DNA from: Streptomyces sp. AM 2-1-1
GTDB lineage: Bacteria > Actinomycetota > Actinomycetes > Streptomycetales > Streptomycetaceae
Direction of reading: 5' to 3'
NCBI RefSeq assembly: GCF_029167645.1
Contig: NZ_CP119147.1
Location: forward strand, 124,001 to 188,000
Length of the DNA: 64,000 bases
Part shown: positions 28,079 through 36,176 of the stretch, in pieces
Layout of the letters: every line of letters starts with the position of its first letter
Position numbering within the stretch: the first letter of the stretch is position 1
Made by a program: the position numbers and the translations under genes
Notes under the pieces: model-generated
Database searches by the model: none
The model's input: the letters and a program-made list of their open reading frames with translations, nothing else
Told to the model about the DNA's origin: nothing

Positions 28079-29750
28079 GGCCGGCTCCGACTGGGGCCGA
28101 CGCGAGCGCACACCCGGGAGCGAGCCCCGCGTCATCATCGTCGGCGCGGGCATGGCGGGGCTCTCCACCGGGGTGTACGCGCAGATGAGCGGGATGCGGA
28201 CCAGGATCTTCGAGAAGCACGTGCTGCCCGGCGGCTGCTGCACGGCCTGGTCGCGGGACGGTTACCTCTTCGACTACTGCATCGAGTGGCTCATCGGTAC
28301 CGCCGAGGGCAACGACGCGAACCGGATCTGGCGTGAACTGGGCGCGCTGGACGGCAAGTCGGTCACCAACTTCGAGCTGTTCAACAAGGTGGTCGACGAG
28401 AGCGGACGGTCGGTGACCTTCTTCAACGACCCGGCGCGGCTGGAGGAGCACCTGACCCGTCTCTCCCCGGCGGACGCCCGGCTGATCCGCTCGTTCTGCC
28501 GCGACCTGCGGCGGTTCACCCGGATCGAGCTCTATCCGTTCCTGACCGCGCCCGCGCTGCGGACCGTACGGGAGCGGGCGGCGACACTGCGCACGGTGCT
28601 GCCGGCGTTCCGCCTCTTCTGGCGGACCGCCGCGACCCCCATGCACACCTTCGCCGACCGGTTCGAGGACCCACTGCTGCGCCGGGCGTTCCGGAACATC
28701 TTCTTCCAGGACCCGGAGGGCTTCCCCCTGCTGCCGTACCTCTTCAACATGGCCGCCGCCCACCATGGCAACGCGGGCTTCCCCCAGGGGGGTTCGCTCG
28801 GGCTCGCCCGGTCGGTGGAGGAGCGGTACACCGGGCTCGGCGGGAGCATCACCTACCGGGCCCGCACCGAGAAGGTGCTGGTGGAGAACGGCCGGGCGAT
28901 CGGGGTCGAACTCCGCAACGGCAGGAAGTACTTCGCCGACCACGTCGTCTCCGCCTGCGACGGCCGCACCACCATCAGGGAACTGCTGGGCGGACGGTGG
29001 ACCAGCCCGAGGATCGACCGGCTCTACGACGACCTGCTGGAGAAGCCGGGCACCCTCTTCCCCGCGGTGGTCTCGGCCTTCGTCGGCGTCCGCGGCCCGC
29101 TCCCGGCGGAGGACGCCCACAGCACCACGTACCTGCTGGACGCGCGCGACGCGGCCCGGTTGCCGGGCGCGCTGCAGGACAGCCTGGTGGTGCAGCTGCG
29201 GTCCCGCTACTCCGACGGCTTCGCCCCGCCGGGCAAGTCGGTCGTCCACTGCACCTACTTCAGTGACTACACCTCCTGGCAGACGCTGCGGCGCAGTGAC
29301 CGCACAGCGTACCGGGCTCAGAAGCAGCAGGTCGCCGACTTCGTGCGGGAGTTCCTGGCGCGGCGGTGGCCGGGCACGGCCGAGCGGATCGAGCTGGTGG
29401 ACGTGGCGTCACCGGCGACGACCCGTCGCTACACCGGCAACCACAACGGGTCGATCCTGGCCTGGAAGGCGTTCTCGGACGCCGACGACGTGGCGTCCCG
29501 CCTGGTCGGCAAGGACCGGATGCGGCTGCCGGGGCTGAGCGGCTTCTCGATGGCCGGCCAGTGGGTCGGGATGGGCGGCCTGATCCGCGCCGCGTCGACG
29601 GGCCGGTTCGCCGTGCAGTACCTCTGCGAGGAGCTGGGCATCGGGTTCCGGGCCTGGGAGAGCACGCCCTCCGGCCCCTGGCACACCGGCAAGCTGGGGC
29701 GGCTGCCGCAGCTGGACCGGTGGACCGCCAAGGAGGGCACCGGCGCGTGA
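28068..29750 (+). CDS. ftdC: PTM cluster FAD-dependent oxidoreductase 1 (phytoene-dehydrogenase-like)
   Basis: A 560-residue flavoprotein with the dinucleotide-binding motif VIIVGAGMAGLSTG at about residue 22, the family motif PGGCCTAW shortly after, and the C-terminal FAD motif MGGLIRAASTGRFAVQYL. Homologues in PTM clusters (OX enzymes of HSAF, IkaB in ikarugamycin) catalyse reductive cyclisation of the polyene tetramate to carbocyclic rings. The ATG overlaps the synthetase stop by 11 bases, so the two are translationally coupled. It is a paralogue of the next gene. Confidence 0.9.
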   Translation: MRDEAGSDWGRRERTPGSEPRVIIVGAGMAGLSTGVYAQMSGMRTRIFEKHVLPGGCCTAWSRDGYLFDYCIEWLIGTAEGNDANRIWRELGALDGKSVTNFELFNKVVDESGRSVTFFNDPARLEEHLTRLSPADARLIRSFCRDLRRFTRIELYPFLTAPALRTVRERAATLRTVLPAFRLFWRTAATPMHTFADRFEDPLLRRAFRNIFFQDPEGFPLLPYLFNMAAAHHGNAGFPQGGSLGLARSVEERYTGLGGSITYRARTEKVLVENGRAIGVELRNGRKYFADHVVSACDGRTTIRELLGGRWTSPRIDRLYDDLLEKPGTLFPAVVSAFVGVRGPLPAEDAHSTTYLLDARDAARLPGALQDSLVVQLRSRYSDGFAPPGKSVVHCTYFSDYTSWQTLRRSDRTAYRAQKQQVADFVREFLARRWPGTAERIELVDVASPATTRRYTGNHNGSILAWKAFSDADDVASRLVGKDRMRLPGLSGFSMAGQWVGMGGLIRAASTGRFAVQYLCEELGIGFRAWESTPSGPWHTGKLGRLPQLDRWTAKEGTGA

Positions 29751-31501
29751 CGACCGAGGGGAGCAGGCCCGTGGCGCGTTCACCGCGCGGCAGGGAGACC
29801 ATGATCATCATCGGTGCGGGGCTCGGTGGTCTCTCCACCGGGTGCTACGCGCAGATGAACGGCTACCGCACCGAGGTGCTGGAGATGCACGAGATCCCCG
29901 GCGGCTGCTGCACCGCCTGGGAGCGCGGGGACTTCACCCTGGACGCCTGTGTCAGCTGGATGCTGGGCAGCGGGCCGGGCAACGAGATGCACCAGATCTG
30001 GCTGGAACTCGGCGCGTTGCAGGGCAAGGAGGTGCGCCACTTCGACGTGTTCAACATCGTGCGCGGCCAGGACGGGCGGGCGGTCTACTTCTACTCCGAC
30101 CCGGACCGGCTGCAGGAGCACCTGACCGCCCTGTCCCCCGCCGACGCCAGGCGGATCAAGGACTTCTGCCGCCAACTGCGCGCCTTCCGGAAGGCCCTGG
30201 CGGTCTACCCCTTCCTCAAGCCGGTCGGGCTGATGGGCCGGGTCGAGCGCTGGCGGATGCTCGCGTCGTTCGTGCCGTACTTCAACGCCGTCCGCAAGTC
30301 GATCTCGGTGCTGATGTCGGACTACTCGGCGCGGTTCGAGGACCCGCTGCTGCGCCAGGCGTTCAACTTCGTCCTCTACGAGAGGCATCCCGGGTTCCCG
30401 GTGCTGCCGACCCACTTCCAGCTCGCCTCGCACGCCAACCTGTCGGCCGGGGTGCCCGAGGGCGGGTCGCTCGGCCTCGCGGAGTCGATCGAGCGGCGTT
30501 ACCGCCGGCTCGGCGGCAAGGTCACCTACAACACCAGGGTGGAGGAGATCCTGGTCGAGGACGACCGCGCGGTCGGGGTGCGCCTCAGCGACGGCCGCCG
30601 GTTGCGCGCGGACATCGTCGTCTCCGCCTGCGACGGGCCCACCACGATGACGAAGCTGCTGAAGGGGCGGTATCTGAACGAGGCCTACCGCCGGCTCTAC
30701 ACACGGACCCTGCACGAGCCGGGCATGGTCTTCCCGGGCTACTTCACCCTCTTCCTCGGGCTCAAGCGCCCTTTTCCCGAGGGTGATCCGTGCACCACCT
30801 ACCTGCTGGACGAGGCGCAGGCCGCCGAGCTGACCGGCATCCGCCACCCGAGCATCAACGTCCAGTTCCGCAGCCGCCACTACCCGGAGCTGTCACCGAG
30901 CGGGACCTCCGTCGTCTACGCCACGTACTTCTGCGACATCGCCCCCTGGCGGGCCCTGGACGAAGGACCCGAGCGGCTCACCCGTACCCGCGGCGGTCAG
31001 GAGCTCCACACCCTGCCCGTACGGCACGGGCGCGGCTACTACGCGGCGAAACGGCGGGCGCGCACGGCGCTCGTGCGGTTCCTGGAGGAGCGCTACCCGG
31101 GGATCGGGGACGCCGTCGCGGTACGTGACGTGTCGAGCCCGCTCACCCAGGTCCGGTACACCGGCAACCACGACGGGACCGTGCTGGGGTGGCAGCCGTT
31201 CGTGGAGAGCGGCGAGACGCTGGAGGAGCTCGTCAAGAAGCACGGCCCCGGACTGCCGGGCCTGGAGAACTTCTACCTCTCGGGTGTCTGGGCGACGACC
31301 GGCGGGCTGATCCGCGCCGCCGCGGCCGGCCGGCACGTCGTGCAGTTCGTCTGCCGCGACGACGGCCGGGCCTTCACCGCGTCGGTCGACGAGAGCGGCC
31401 CGCCCCCGACCCACCGCGTCATCCCGGTGGTGAGGCGCCCCCAGTACCCCACCACCACGGCGAGCCTTACGTCCACCGGCGCGGAGAAGGAGCACCAGTG
31501 A
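29747..31501 (+). CDS. ftdD: PTM cluster FAD-dependent oxidoreductase 2 (phytoene-dehydrogenase-like)
   Basis: About 584 residues, with IIIGAGLGGLSTG, PGGCCTAWERGDF and the C-terminal TGGLIRAAAAGRHVVQF. It shares long collinear blocks with the preceding gene, for example FCRQLRAFRKALAVYPFL and QVRYTGNHDGTVLGWQ, and so arose by duplication. Two such enzymes plus the reductase downstream are the gene set associated with 5-5-6 ring systems. The GTG at 29747 has AGGAGG ten bases upstream and overlaps the previous stop. A second GTG at 29771, after GAGGGGAG, is an alternative start that would remove eight residues. Confidence 0.88.
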   Translation: MTTEGSRPVARSPRGRETMIIIGAGLGGLSTGCYAQMNGYRTEVLEMHEIPGGCCTAWERGDFTLDACVSWMLGSGPGNEMHQIWLELGALQGKEVRHFDVFNIVRGQDGRAVYFYSDPDRLQEHLTALSPADARRIKDFCRQLRAFRKALAVYPFLKPVGLMGRVERWRMLASFVPYFNAVRKSISVLMSDYSARFEDPLLRQAFNFVLYERHPGFPVLPTHFQLASHANLSAGVPEGGSLGLAESIERRYRRLGGKVTYNTRVEEILVEDDRAVGVRLSDGRRLRADIVVSACDGPTTMTKLLKGRYLNEAYRRLYTRTLHEPGMVFPGYFTLFLGLKRPFPEGDPCTTYLLDEAQAAELTGIRHPSINVQFRSRHYPELSPSGTSVVYATYFCDIAPWRALDEGPERLTRTRGGQELHTLPVRHGRGYYAAKRRARTALVRFLEERYPGIGDAVAVRDVSSPLTQVRYTGNHDGTVLGWQPFVESGETLEELVKKHGPGLPGLENFYLSGVWATTGGLIRAAAAGRHVVQFVCRDDGRAFTASVDESGPPPTHRVIPVVRRPQYPTTTASLTSTGAEKEHQ

Positions 31502-32553
31502 AGATCAAGAAGTGGGTCGTGCGGGAGCACGTGGAGGGGGTCCCGGACGTGGACCGGATCTACGAGAAGGTGGTCGAGGACGTCGAGGTGGATCTGGCGC
31601 CGGACGAGATGCTCCTCCGCACGCTCTACGTGTCGGTCGACCCCTACCTCCAGGGCATCGCGCTGGACACCCCGCTCGGCGGACACATGGGCGCCGACTC
31701 CGTCATGGAGGTGCTGGAGGCCGGTCCGCTCGCCGCCCACCGGCCGGGCGACCTGGTGCAGGGCTTCGGCGGCTGGCGCTCCCACCTCGTCAGCACCGGC
31801 AGGGAGTCGCTGTGGCAGACCGGCACCTTCCCGATGGTCTTCCCCGCCTACCGCCGCCTCGATCCGGGCCGGTTCGACGAAGCGCTCCCGCTCGCGACGG
31901 CGCTCAGCGCGATGGGTGGCCCCGGCATGACCGCCTGGGGGACGCTCACCACCTTCCTGACCGCCGGGCCGGGCGACACCCTGGTGATCAGCGGCGCGTC
32001 GGGGGCGGTGGGCACGCTGGTGGGGCAGATGGCACGGCTGGCCGGAGCGCGGGTGGTCGGCACGACGTCGAGCGCCCGGAAGGCGGAGTACCTGACGCGC
32101 CTGGGGTTCGACGCCGTCGTGCTCTACCGCCAGGGCGACGGCGCCCAGGACGTGCGCGACGCGCTCGCGTGGGCGGCGCCCGACGGCGTGGACCGCTACT
32201 TCGACAACCTGGGCGGCGCGGTCACCGACGCGGTGTTCTCCCTGCTCAACGTCGGCAGCCGGGTGGCGGTGTGCTGGCAGTGGGCGACCCAGGTGGACCG
32301 GGACGCGGTGGGGCCGCGGCTGCTGCCGTACATCATGTACCCGCGTACGACGGTGCGCGGGATCTTCTCCCTGGAGTGGTTCACCGACGAGAACTGGCAG
32401 GCCCTCCACACGGAGCTGGGCAGCCGGATCCGGCGGGGCGAGATCGTCTGCGACCACACCTTCCACCAGGGCTTCGACAGCATCCCGGCCGCCTACCGGA
32501 GCCTCTACCACGACCGGGCCTCCCACCTGGGCAAGGTGCTGGTGGAGCTGTGA
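31498..32553 (+). CDS. ftdE: PTM cluster medium-chain NADPH reductase (zinc-independent)
   Basis: A 351-residue member of the leukotriene-B4-dehydrogenase/quinone-reductase branch of the medium-chain dehydrogenases. Signatures are YVSVDPYLQG near the N-terminus, GPGMTAWGTL and the NADPH motif VISGASGAVGTLVGQMA, then YFDNLGG. The catalytic-zinc ligands of classic alcohol dehydrogenases are absent. The homologue IkaC closes the inner ring of ikarugamycin by reductive cyclisation, and the same role is inferred here. The GTG overlaps the preceding stop by four bases, with GGAG about eight bases upstream. Confidence 0.88.
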   Translation: MKIKKWVVREHVEGVPDVDRIYEKVVEDVEVDLAPDEMLLRTLYVSVDPYLQGIALDTPLGGHMGADSVMEVLEAGPLAAHRPGDLVQGFGGWRSHLVSTGRESLWQTGTFPMVFPAYRRLDPGRFDEALPLATALSAMGGPGMTAWGTLTTFLTAGPGDTLVISGASGAVGTLVGQMARLAGARVVGTTSSARKAEYLTRLGFDAVVLYRQGDGAQDVRDALAWAAPDGVDRYFDNLGGAVTDAVFSLLNVGSRVAVCWQWATQVDRDAVGPRLLPYIMYPRTTVRGIFSLEWFTDENWQALHTELGSRIRRGEIVCDHTFHQGFDSIPAAYRSLYHDRASHLGKVLVEL

Positions 32554-32654
32554 CGCCCCCGGGGTCTCGCGCCCCGTCCGGGGCCGGCGCCCCTCGTCGT
32601 GATGCGCGCCCCGTCCGTGATCCGTCCGCGTCACCGCGACAGCCAGGAGGTTCC

Positions 32655-33860
32655 GTGTCCGCCGCACTCCGAGACAGCGTTGGCCGTGAAGAGGCGCTCC
32701 CCCCGCTCCACCGCCTCGACTTCGGGACGCCGGGTCCGCCCGAGCGTGTCGAGCTGCCCGACGGGTCGCCGGCCTGGCTGGTGAGCCGGTACGCGGACGT
32801 ACGGCAGGTGCTCGGGGACGCCCGGTTCGGACGGGCCGGGCTGTACGCGCCGGACGGGCCGTCCCTGCCGGACGTGCCCGTCCTCGTGAACGACCCGGAC
32901 CTGCTCTTCAATCAGGACGGACCCGAGCATCTGCGGTTGCGCCGCACCATGCACCGTGCCTTCACCCCGCGGGCGGTGGCCCGCTGGCAGCCCTGGATCG
33001 CGGCGATCGTCGAGCAGCTTCTCGACGGGCTGTCCTCCCGGGAGACCCCCGTGGACATCGTCGCCGGGTTCGCGCTGCCCCTGCCGGTGGCCGTGGTCAG
33101 CCGGCTGATGGGGCTCGACGCCTCCGCGCGGGACCGGATGCGCCACTGGAGCGAGTACGCGCTCTCCAACGGTTCCCGGCCCGAGGAGGAGGTCGGGGCG
33201 GCCATGGCGGAGTTCTCCGCATTCGGCGCCGAACTGCTGGCCCGGCGGCGCGCGGAACCCGGGGACGACCTGGTGAGCGGGCTGGTGCACGCCGCGGACG
33301 AGGAGGGCGGCATCCCCGAGGCGCAGCTGGTGAGTCTGGTCTGCGGGCTGGTGGTCGGGGGCCACGACAGCACGATGACCATGCTGAGCAACTCGCTGCT
33401 CTACCTGCTCGGCGAGCGGCCGGAGAGCTGGCCGCTCCTGGCCACCTCCGGCGAGGAGGCGGCGGGACGAGTGGCGGACCGGCTGCTGCACGGCATTCCG
33501 CTGGGCGACGACCGCGGCACCACCCGCCTCGCACACGAGGACGCGGAGGTGGGGGGCGTGTTCATCCCGGCCGGCGGGGTGGTGGTCGCCGACTGCGGGA
33601 TGGCCAACCGGGACCCGGCGGTCTTCTCGGAACCGTGGTCCGCGGACCTGTTCGCACCGCTGGAGACGCCCACCCTGTCGTTCGGGGCGGGACCGCACTA
33701 CTGCCTGGGCGCGTGGCTGGCCCGGACCGAACTCCAGCTGGCGCTGCACCGTCTGGCGGCCCGGTTCCCCGGGCTCCGGCTGACGGATCCGCCCGCGTCC
33801 GTCCGCTGGCGCCTGGGCTCCACCTCGCGCGGTCCGGTGCGCCTCGCGGTGACCTGGTAG
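32655..33860 (+). CDS. ftdF: PTM cluster cytochrome P450 with altered K-helix
   Basis: A 401-residue soluble P450. The haem-binding loop FGAGPHYCLGAWLAR gives Cys350 as the iron ligand, and the I-helix GGHDST (Asp238) replaces the usual AG-x-E/D-T. At the K-helix, where nearly all P450s have ExxR, this protein reads R276-L-L-H279 (ADRLLHGIPLG), so both invariant residues are missing. The following GTTRLAHEDAEVGG segment is normal. PTM-cluster P450s perform late oxidation of the carbocycle. AGGAGG at 32645-32650 precedes the GTG start. It is 101 bp from the reductase and may end the operon. Confidence 0.87.
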   Translation: MSAALRDSVGREEALPPLHRLDFGTPGPPERVELPDGSPAWLVSRYADVRQVLGDARFGRAGLYAPDGPSLPDVPVLVNDPDLLFNQDGPEHLRLRRTMHRAFTPRAVARWQPWIAAIVEQLLDGLSSRETPVDIVAGFALPLPVAVVSRLMGLDASARDRMRHWSEYALSNGSRPEEEVGAAMAEFSAFGAELLARRRAEPGDDLVSGLVHAADEEGGIPEAQLVSLVCGLVVGGHDSTMTMLSNSLLYLLGERPESWPLLATSGEEAAGRVADRLLHGIPLGDDRGTTRLAHEDAEVGGVFIPAGGVVVADCGMANRDPAVFSEPWSADLFAPLETPTLSFGAGPHYCLGAWLARTELQLALHRLAARFPGLRLTDPPASVRWRLGSTSRGPVRLAVTW

Positions 33861-33906
33861 GCGGCGTCGCGGGCGATCTCCGCGCGCCCGGGCCAGACTG
33901 TCCCCC

Positions 33907-34545
33907 ATGACACGGCGGCGCTGGTACTTCGACGGATGGATCGGGGCCGCGGGCACCGCTTCGGGCACGCGGCTGGTGCTGGGGCACTGGCCGCGCTCCC
34001 CGTTCGGGCCGTTCAGCGACGTCATGATCGAGCACCCGGACGGAGAGCGCCTGCTGCTGGCCCCTTCACCGGAGGTGGCCGGGTTCGTCGCGCGGACCTA
34101 CGCCTTCGACCGCGTCGAGGTGGTGCCGGTGGCCGTGTGGCGGGACGGAGCCCGTTGGTGCGTCCGGGCGGGACCGCTCGCCCTGGACCTCGTCACCGGG
34201 CGCCGGACGGCGCTGGGAGCGCTGCTGCGCGCGGTACCCCCGCCCCTCGCCCGCAGCCACACCTGGGCCGCCGTGTGCGACGTGCCGGCCCGCCTGCTGC
34301 CCGGTGTCCGTACGCTCGGCAGCGCCGGTCCCGGCCGGCGCGAGTGGTACGGGGCCCGGGACCAGCACCGTGTGGTGTCGGTGCGCGCCGTTCTGGCCGG
34401 AGCCGATCTGGGCGGCCTCGCCCCCGTGGACCCGCCGGTGACCTTCGGGTTCGGCTCGGCGCCCCGTACTCCCTCGCTCGTCCGGATCACCTCGACGGTG
34501 GAGACGACCGGGGGACGGGGAGCGGCGCCCGGTTCGCCGGGCTGA
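33907..34545 (+). CDS. conserved hypothetical protein
   Basis: A 212-residue soluble protein (RWYFDGWIGAAGTASGTRL, HWPRSPFGPFSDVMIEHPDG, LAPSPEVAGFVARTYAFD). The strongly structured first 80 residues look like a beta-rich actinobacterial family of unknown function, and the last 20 are a low-complexity Gly/Pro tail. It follows the P450 by 46 bp in the same direction. Other PTM clusters of the frontalamide order end with the P450, so I treat it as unrelated to the pathway. Confidence 0.7.
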   Translation: MTRRRWYFDGWIGAAGTASGTRLVLGHWPRSPFGPFSDVMIEHPDGERLLLAPSPEVAGFVARTYAFDRVEVVPVAVWRDGARWCVRAGPLALDLVTGRRTALGALLRAVPPPLARSHTWAAVCDVPARLLPGVRTLGSAGPGRREWYGARDQHRVVSVRAVLAGADLGGLAPVDPPVTFGFGSAPRTPSLVRITSTVETTGGRGAAPGSPG

Positions 34546-34789
34546 CCGGGGGCGCCGGGCGGGGCGCGTGCGGAAGGACGCCCCGGGTGGGGTCACCGGT
34601 GGGTCCTCACTGCGCCGAAGCGGCCCGCGACGCTGCCGCGCACGGAGAGGACAGTTTCCGGTCGTTCTCGGGCAAGTCGCCCCGGCTCCCGCGTCCTAGT
34701 CTCGTGCTCACCACCCCCGTTCCGCCCACCGGGCCCCGGTGCCGCGGGCCGACCGGCCCGGGCCGCGGCCCGGACGACAGGAGACACGC

Positions 34790-35767
34790 ATGTCCGACTT
34801 CCCCGCCACCCCGACGACTCCCCCCGTGCTGGAGCCGGCCGCCGCCGCGTTCGCCGAGGCGACCGCAAACCCGCCGTACCTCTTCCAGCTGGCGCCGGCC
34901 GACGGCCGCAAGGCGGTGGACGAGGTCCAGTCGGGGGAGATCGAGAAGCCCTCGATCACCGAGGAGTGGATCACCGTCCAGGGCGGTCCCACCGGTTCGG
35001 TCAAGGCGCGCATCGTCAAGCCAGCGGGAGCCACCGGCACGCTGCCCGTCATCCTCTACATCCACGGCGCGGGCTGGGTGTTCGGCAACGCGCACACCCA
35101 CGACCGGCTCGTCCGCGAACTCGCCACCGGCGCCGGCGCGGCCGTCGTCTTCCCGGAGTACGACCTCTCCCCCGAGCACCGATACCCGGTCGCCATCGAG
35201 CAGAACTACGCGGTCGCCCGCTGGGTGGTCACCGAGGGCGCCCGGAAGGGCCTGGACGGCGGCCGCATCGCGGTGGCCGGCGACTCGGTGGGCGGCAACA
35301 TGACCGCCGCCCTCACCCTGATGGCCAAGGAGCGGGGCGATGTCCCGCTGGTCCAGCAGGTGCTGTTCTACCCCGTCACCGACGCGTCCTTCGACACCCC
35401 CTCGTACCACCAGTTCGCCGAGGGCTACTTCCTGCGCCGGGACGGCATGTTCTGGTTCTGGGACCAGTACACGACCGACCCGGCCCAGCGCGCGGAGATC
35501 ACCGCCTCGCCGCTGCGCGCCACCACCGAGCAGCTCACCGGGCTGCCCCCCGCGCTGGTGATCACCGGTGAGGCCGACGTGCTGCGCGACGAGGGCGAGG
35601 CCTACGCCAACAAGCTGCGCGAGGCCGGTGTCGACGTCGTCGCGGTCCGCTACCAGGGCATCATCCACGACTTCGTGATGCTCGACGCGCTGCGCGGGAC
35701 GCACGCCGCCGGGGCCGCCATCGAGCAGGCCGTCCGGACCCTCAGGGCCGCCCTGCACTCCGCCTGA
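34790..35767 (+). CDS. alpha/beta-hydrolase, hormone-sensitive-lipase-type esterase
   Basis: A 325-residue esterase. The oxyanion motif HGAGWVFG (HGG variant) and the nucleophile elbow GDSVGGNM place it in the HSL family IV esterases. The acid is expected in ITGEADVLRDEGE and the His in GIIHDF. It hydrolyses short-chain carboxylic esters in the cytoplasm; no signal peptide is present. The ATG giving MSDFPATPTTPP follows ACAGGAGA at a good distance. Confidence 0.88.
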   Translation: MSDFPATPTTPPVLEPAAAAFAEATANPPYLFQLAPADGRKAVDEVQSGEIEKPSITEEWITVQGGPTGSVKARIVKPAGATGTLPVILYIHGAGWVFGNAHTHDRLVRELATGAGAAVVFPEYDLSPEHRYPVAIEQNYAVARWVVTEGARKGLDGGRIAVAGDSVGGNMTAALTLMAKERGDVPLVQQVLFYPVTDASFDTPSYHQFAEGYFLRRDGMFWFWDQYTTDPAQRAEITASPLRATTEQLTGLPPALVITGEADVLRDEGEAYANKLREAGVDVVAVRYQGIIHDFVMLDALRGTHAAGAAIEQAVRTLRAALHSA

Positions 35768-35801
35768 TCCACCGCCGCCCGCGATCCGCGCGGCGGCCGC
35801 G

Positions 35802-36020
35802 GTGGGCGCCCCGGGCAGGCCGGAGGAGTCAGCGGCGTACGCCCGCCCCGCGGAGGAGTTCTTCCGGGGGGCGGGCGAGAGGGAGGGGTGGGCGCAGGCC
35901 CTGTTCGGCGTCGCGACGGCGCTCGCCGGGCTCCGCCGCCGGGAGGCCCTGGACCGGCTGGCTTCCGGCGAAGGGGAGCCAGGTCGATCCGATGCCTGCG
36001 GCGGCGCACCCAACCTGACG
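35802..36020 (+). pseudogene. TPR-type regulator fragment
   Basis: One open stretch encodes GRPEESAAYARPAEEFF, then GEREGWAQALFGVATALAGL, which matches the repeated helices of tetratricopeptide domains in large Streptomyces transcriptional regulators. Only about one repeat is recognisable. There is no upstream DNA-binding or ATPase domain, and the sequence then drifts into low-complexity codons. It is most simply a leftover 3' end of a deleted regulator gene. The rest of the gap to the phytase gene shows no other feature. Confidence 0.4.
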
Positions 36021-36176
36021 GGACGTGCGGGCGAGCGGGGCTGGTCGGACGCCGGGTGTTCACCCGCCCCTCACCCGGTGCTCGGCAGAAGGCGTGCGGA
36101 TGTTCGGCCGGCGCTGTGAGCCTTTCGGGCGTCGCACCCGCCCGGTCGGCAGTTCCGAAGCACCCCGAGGACCCCT

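Noticed and set aside
17861..28243. Very long open frames on the minus strand opposite the synthetase (over 1000 codons each)
   Set aside because: They mirror the third-position GC bias of the coding strand, are rich in Arg/Gly/Pro/His and contain no recognisable domain, while the plus strand has uninterrupted PKS-NRPS motifs.
33907..36176. Extension of the PTM cluster beyond the P450 to the hypothetical protein and esterase
   Set aside because: Neither has a role in known PTM pathways, the frontalamide gene order ends at the P450, and the spacing to the esterase is over 240 bp.
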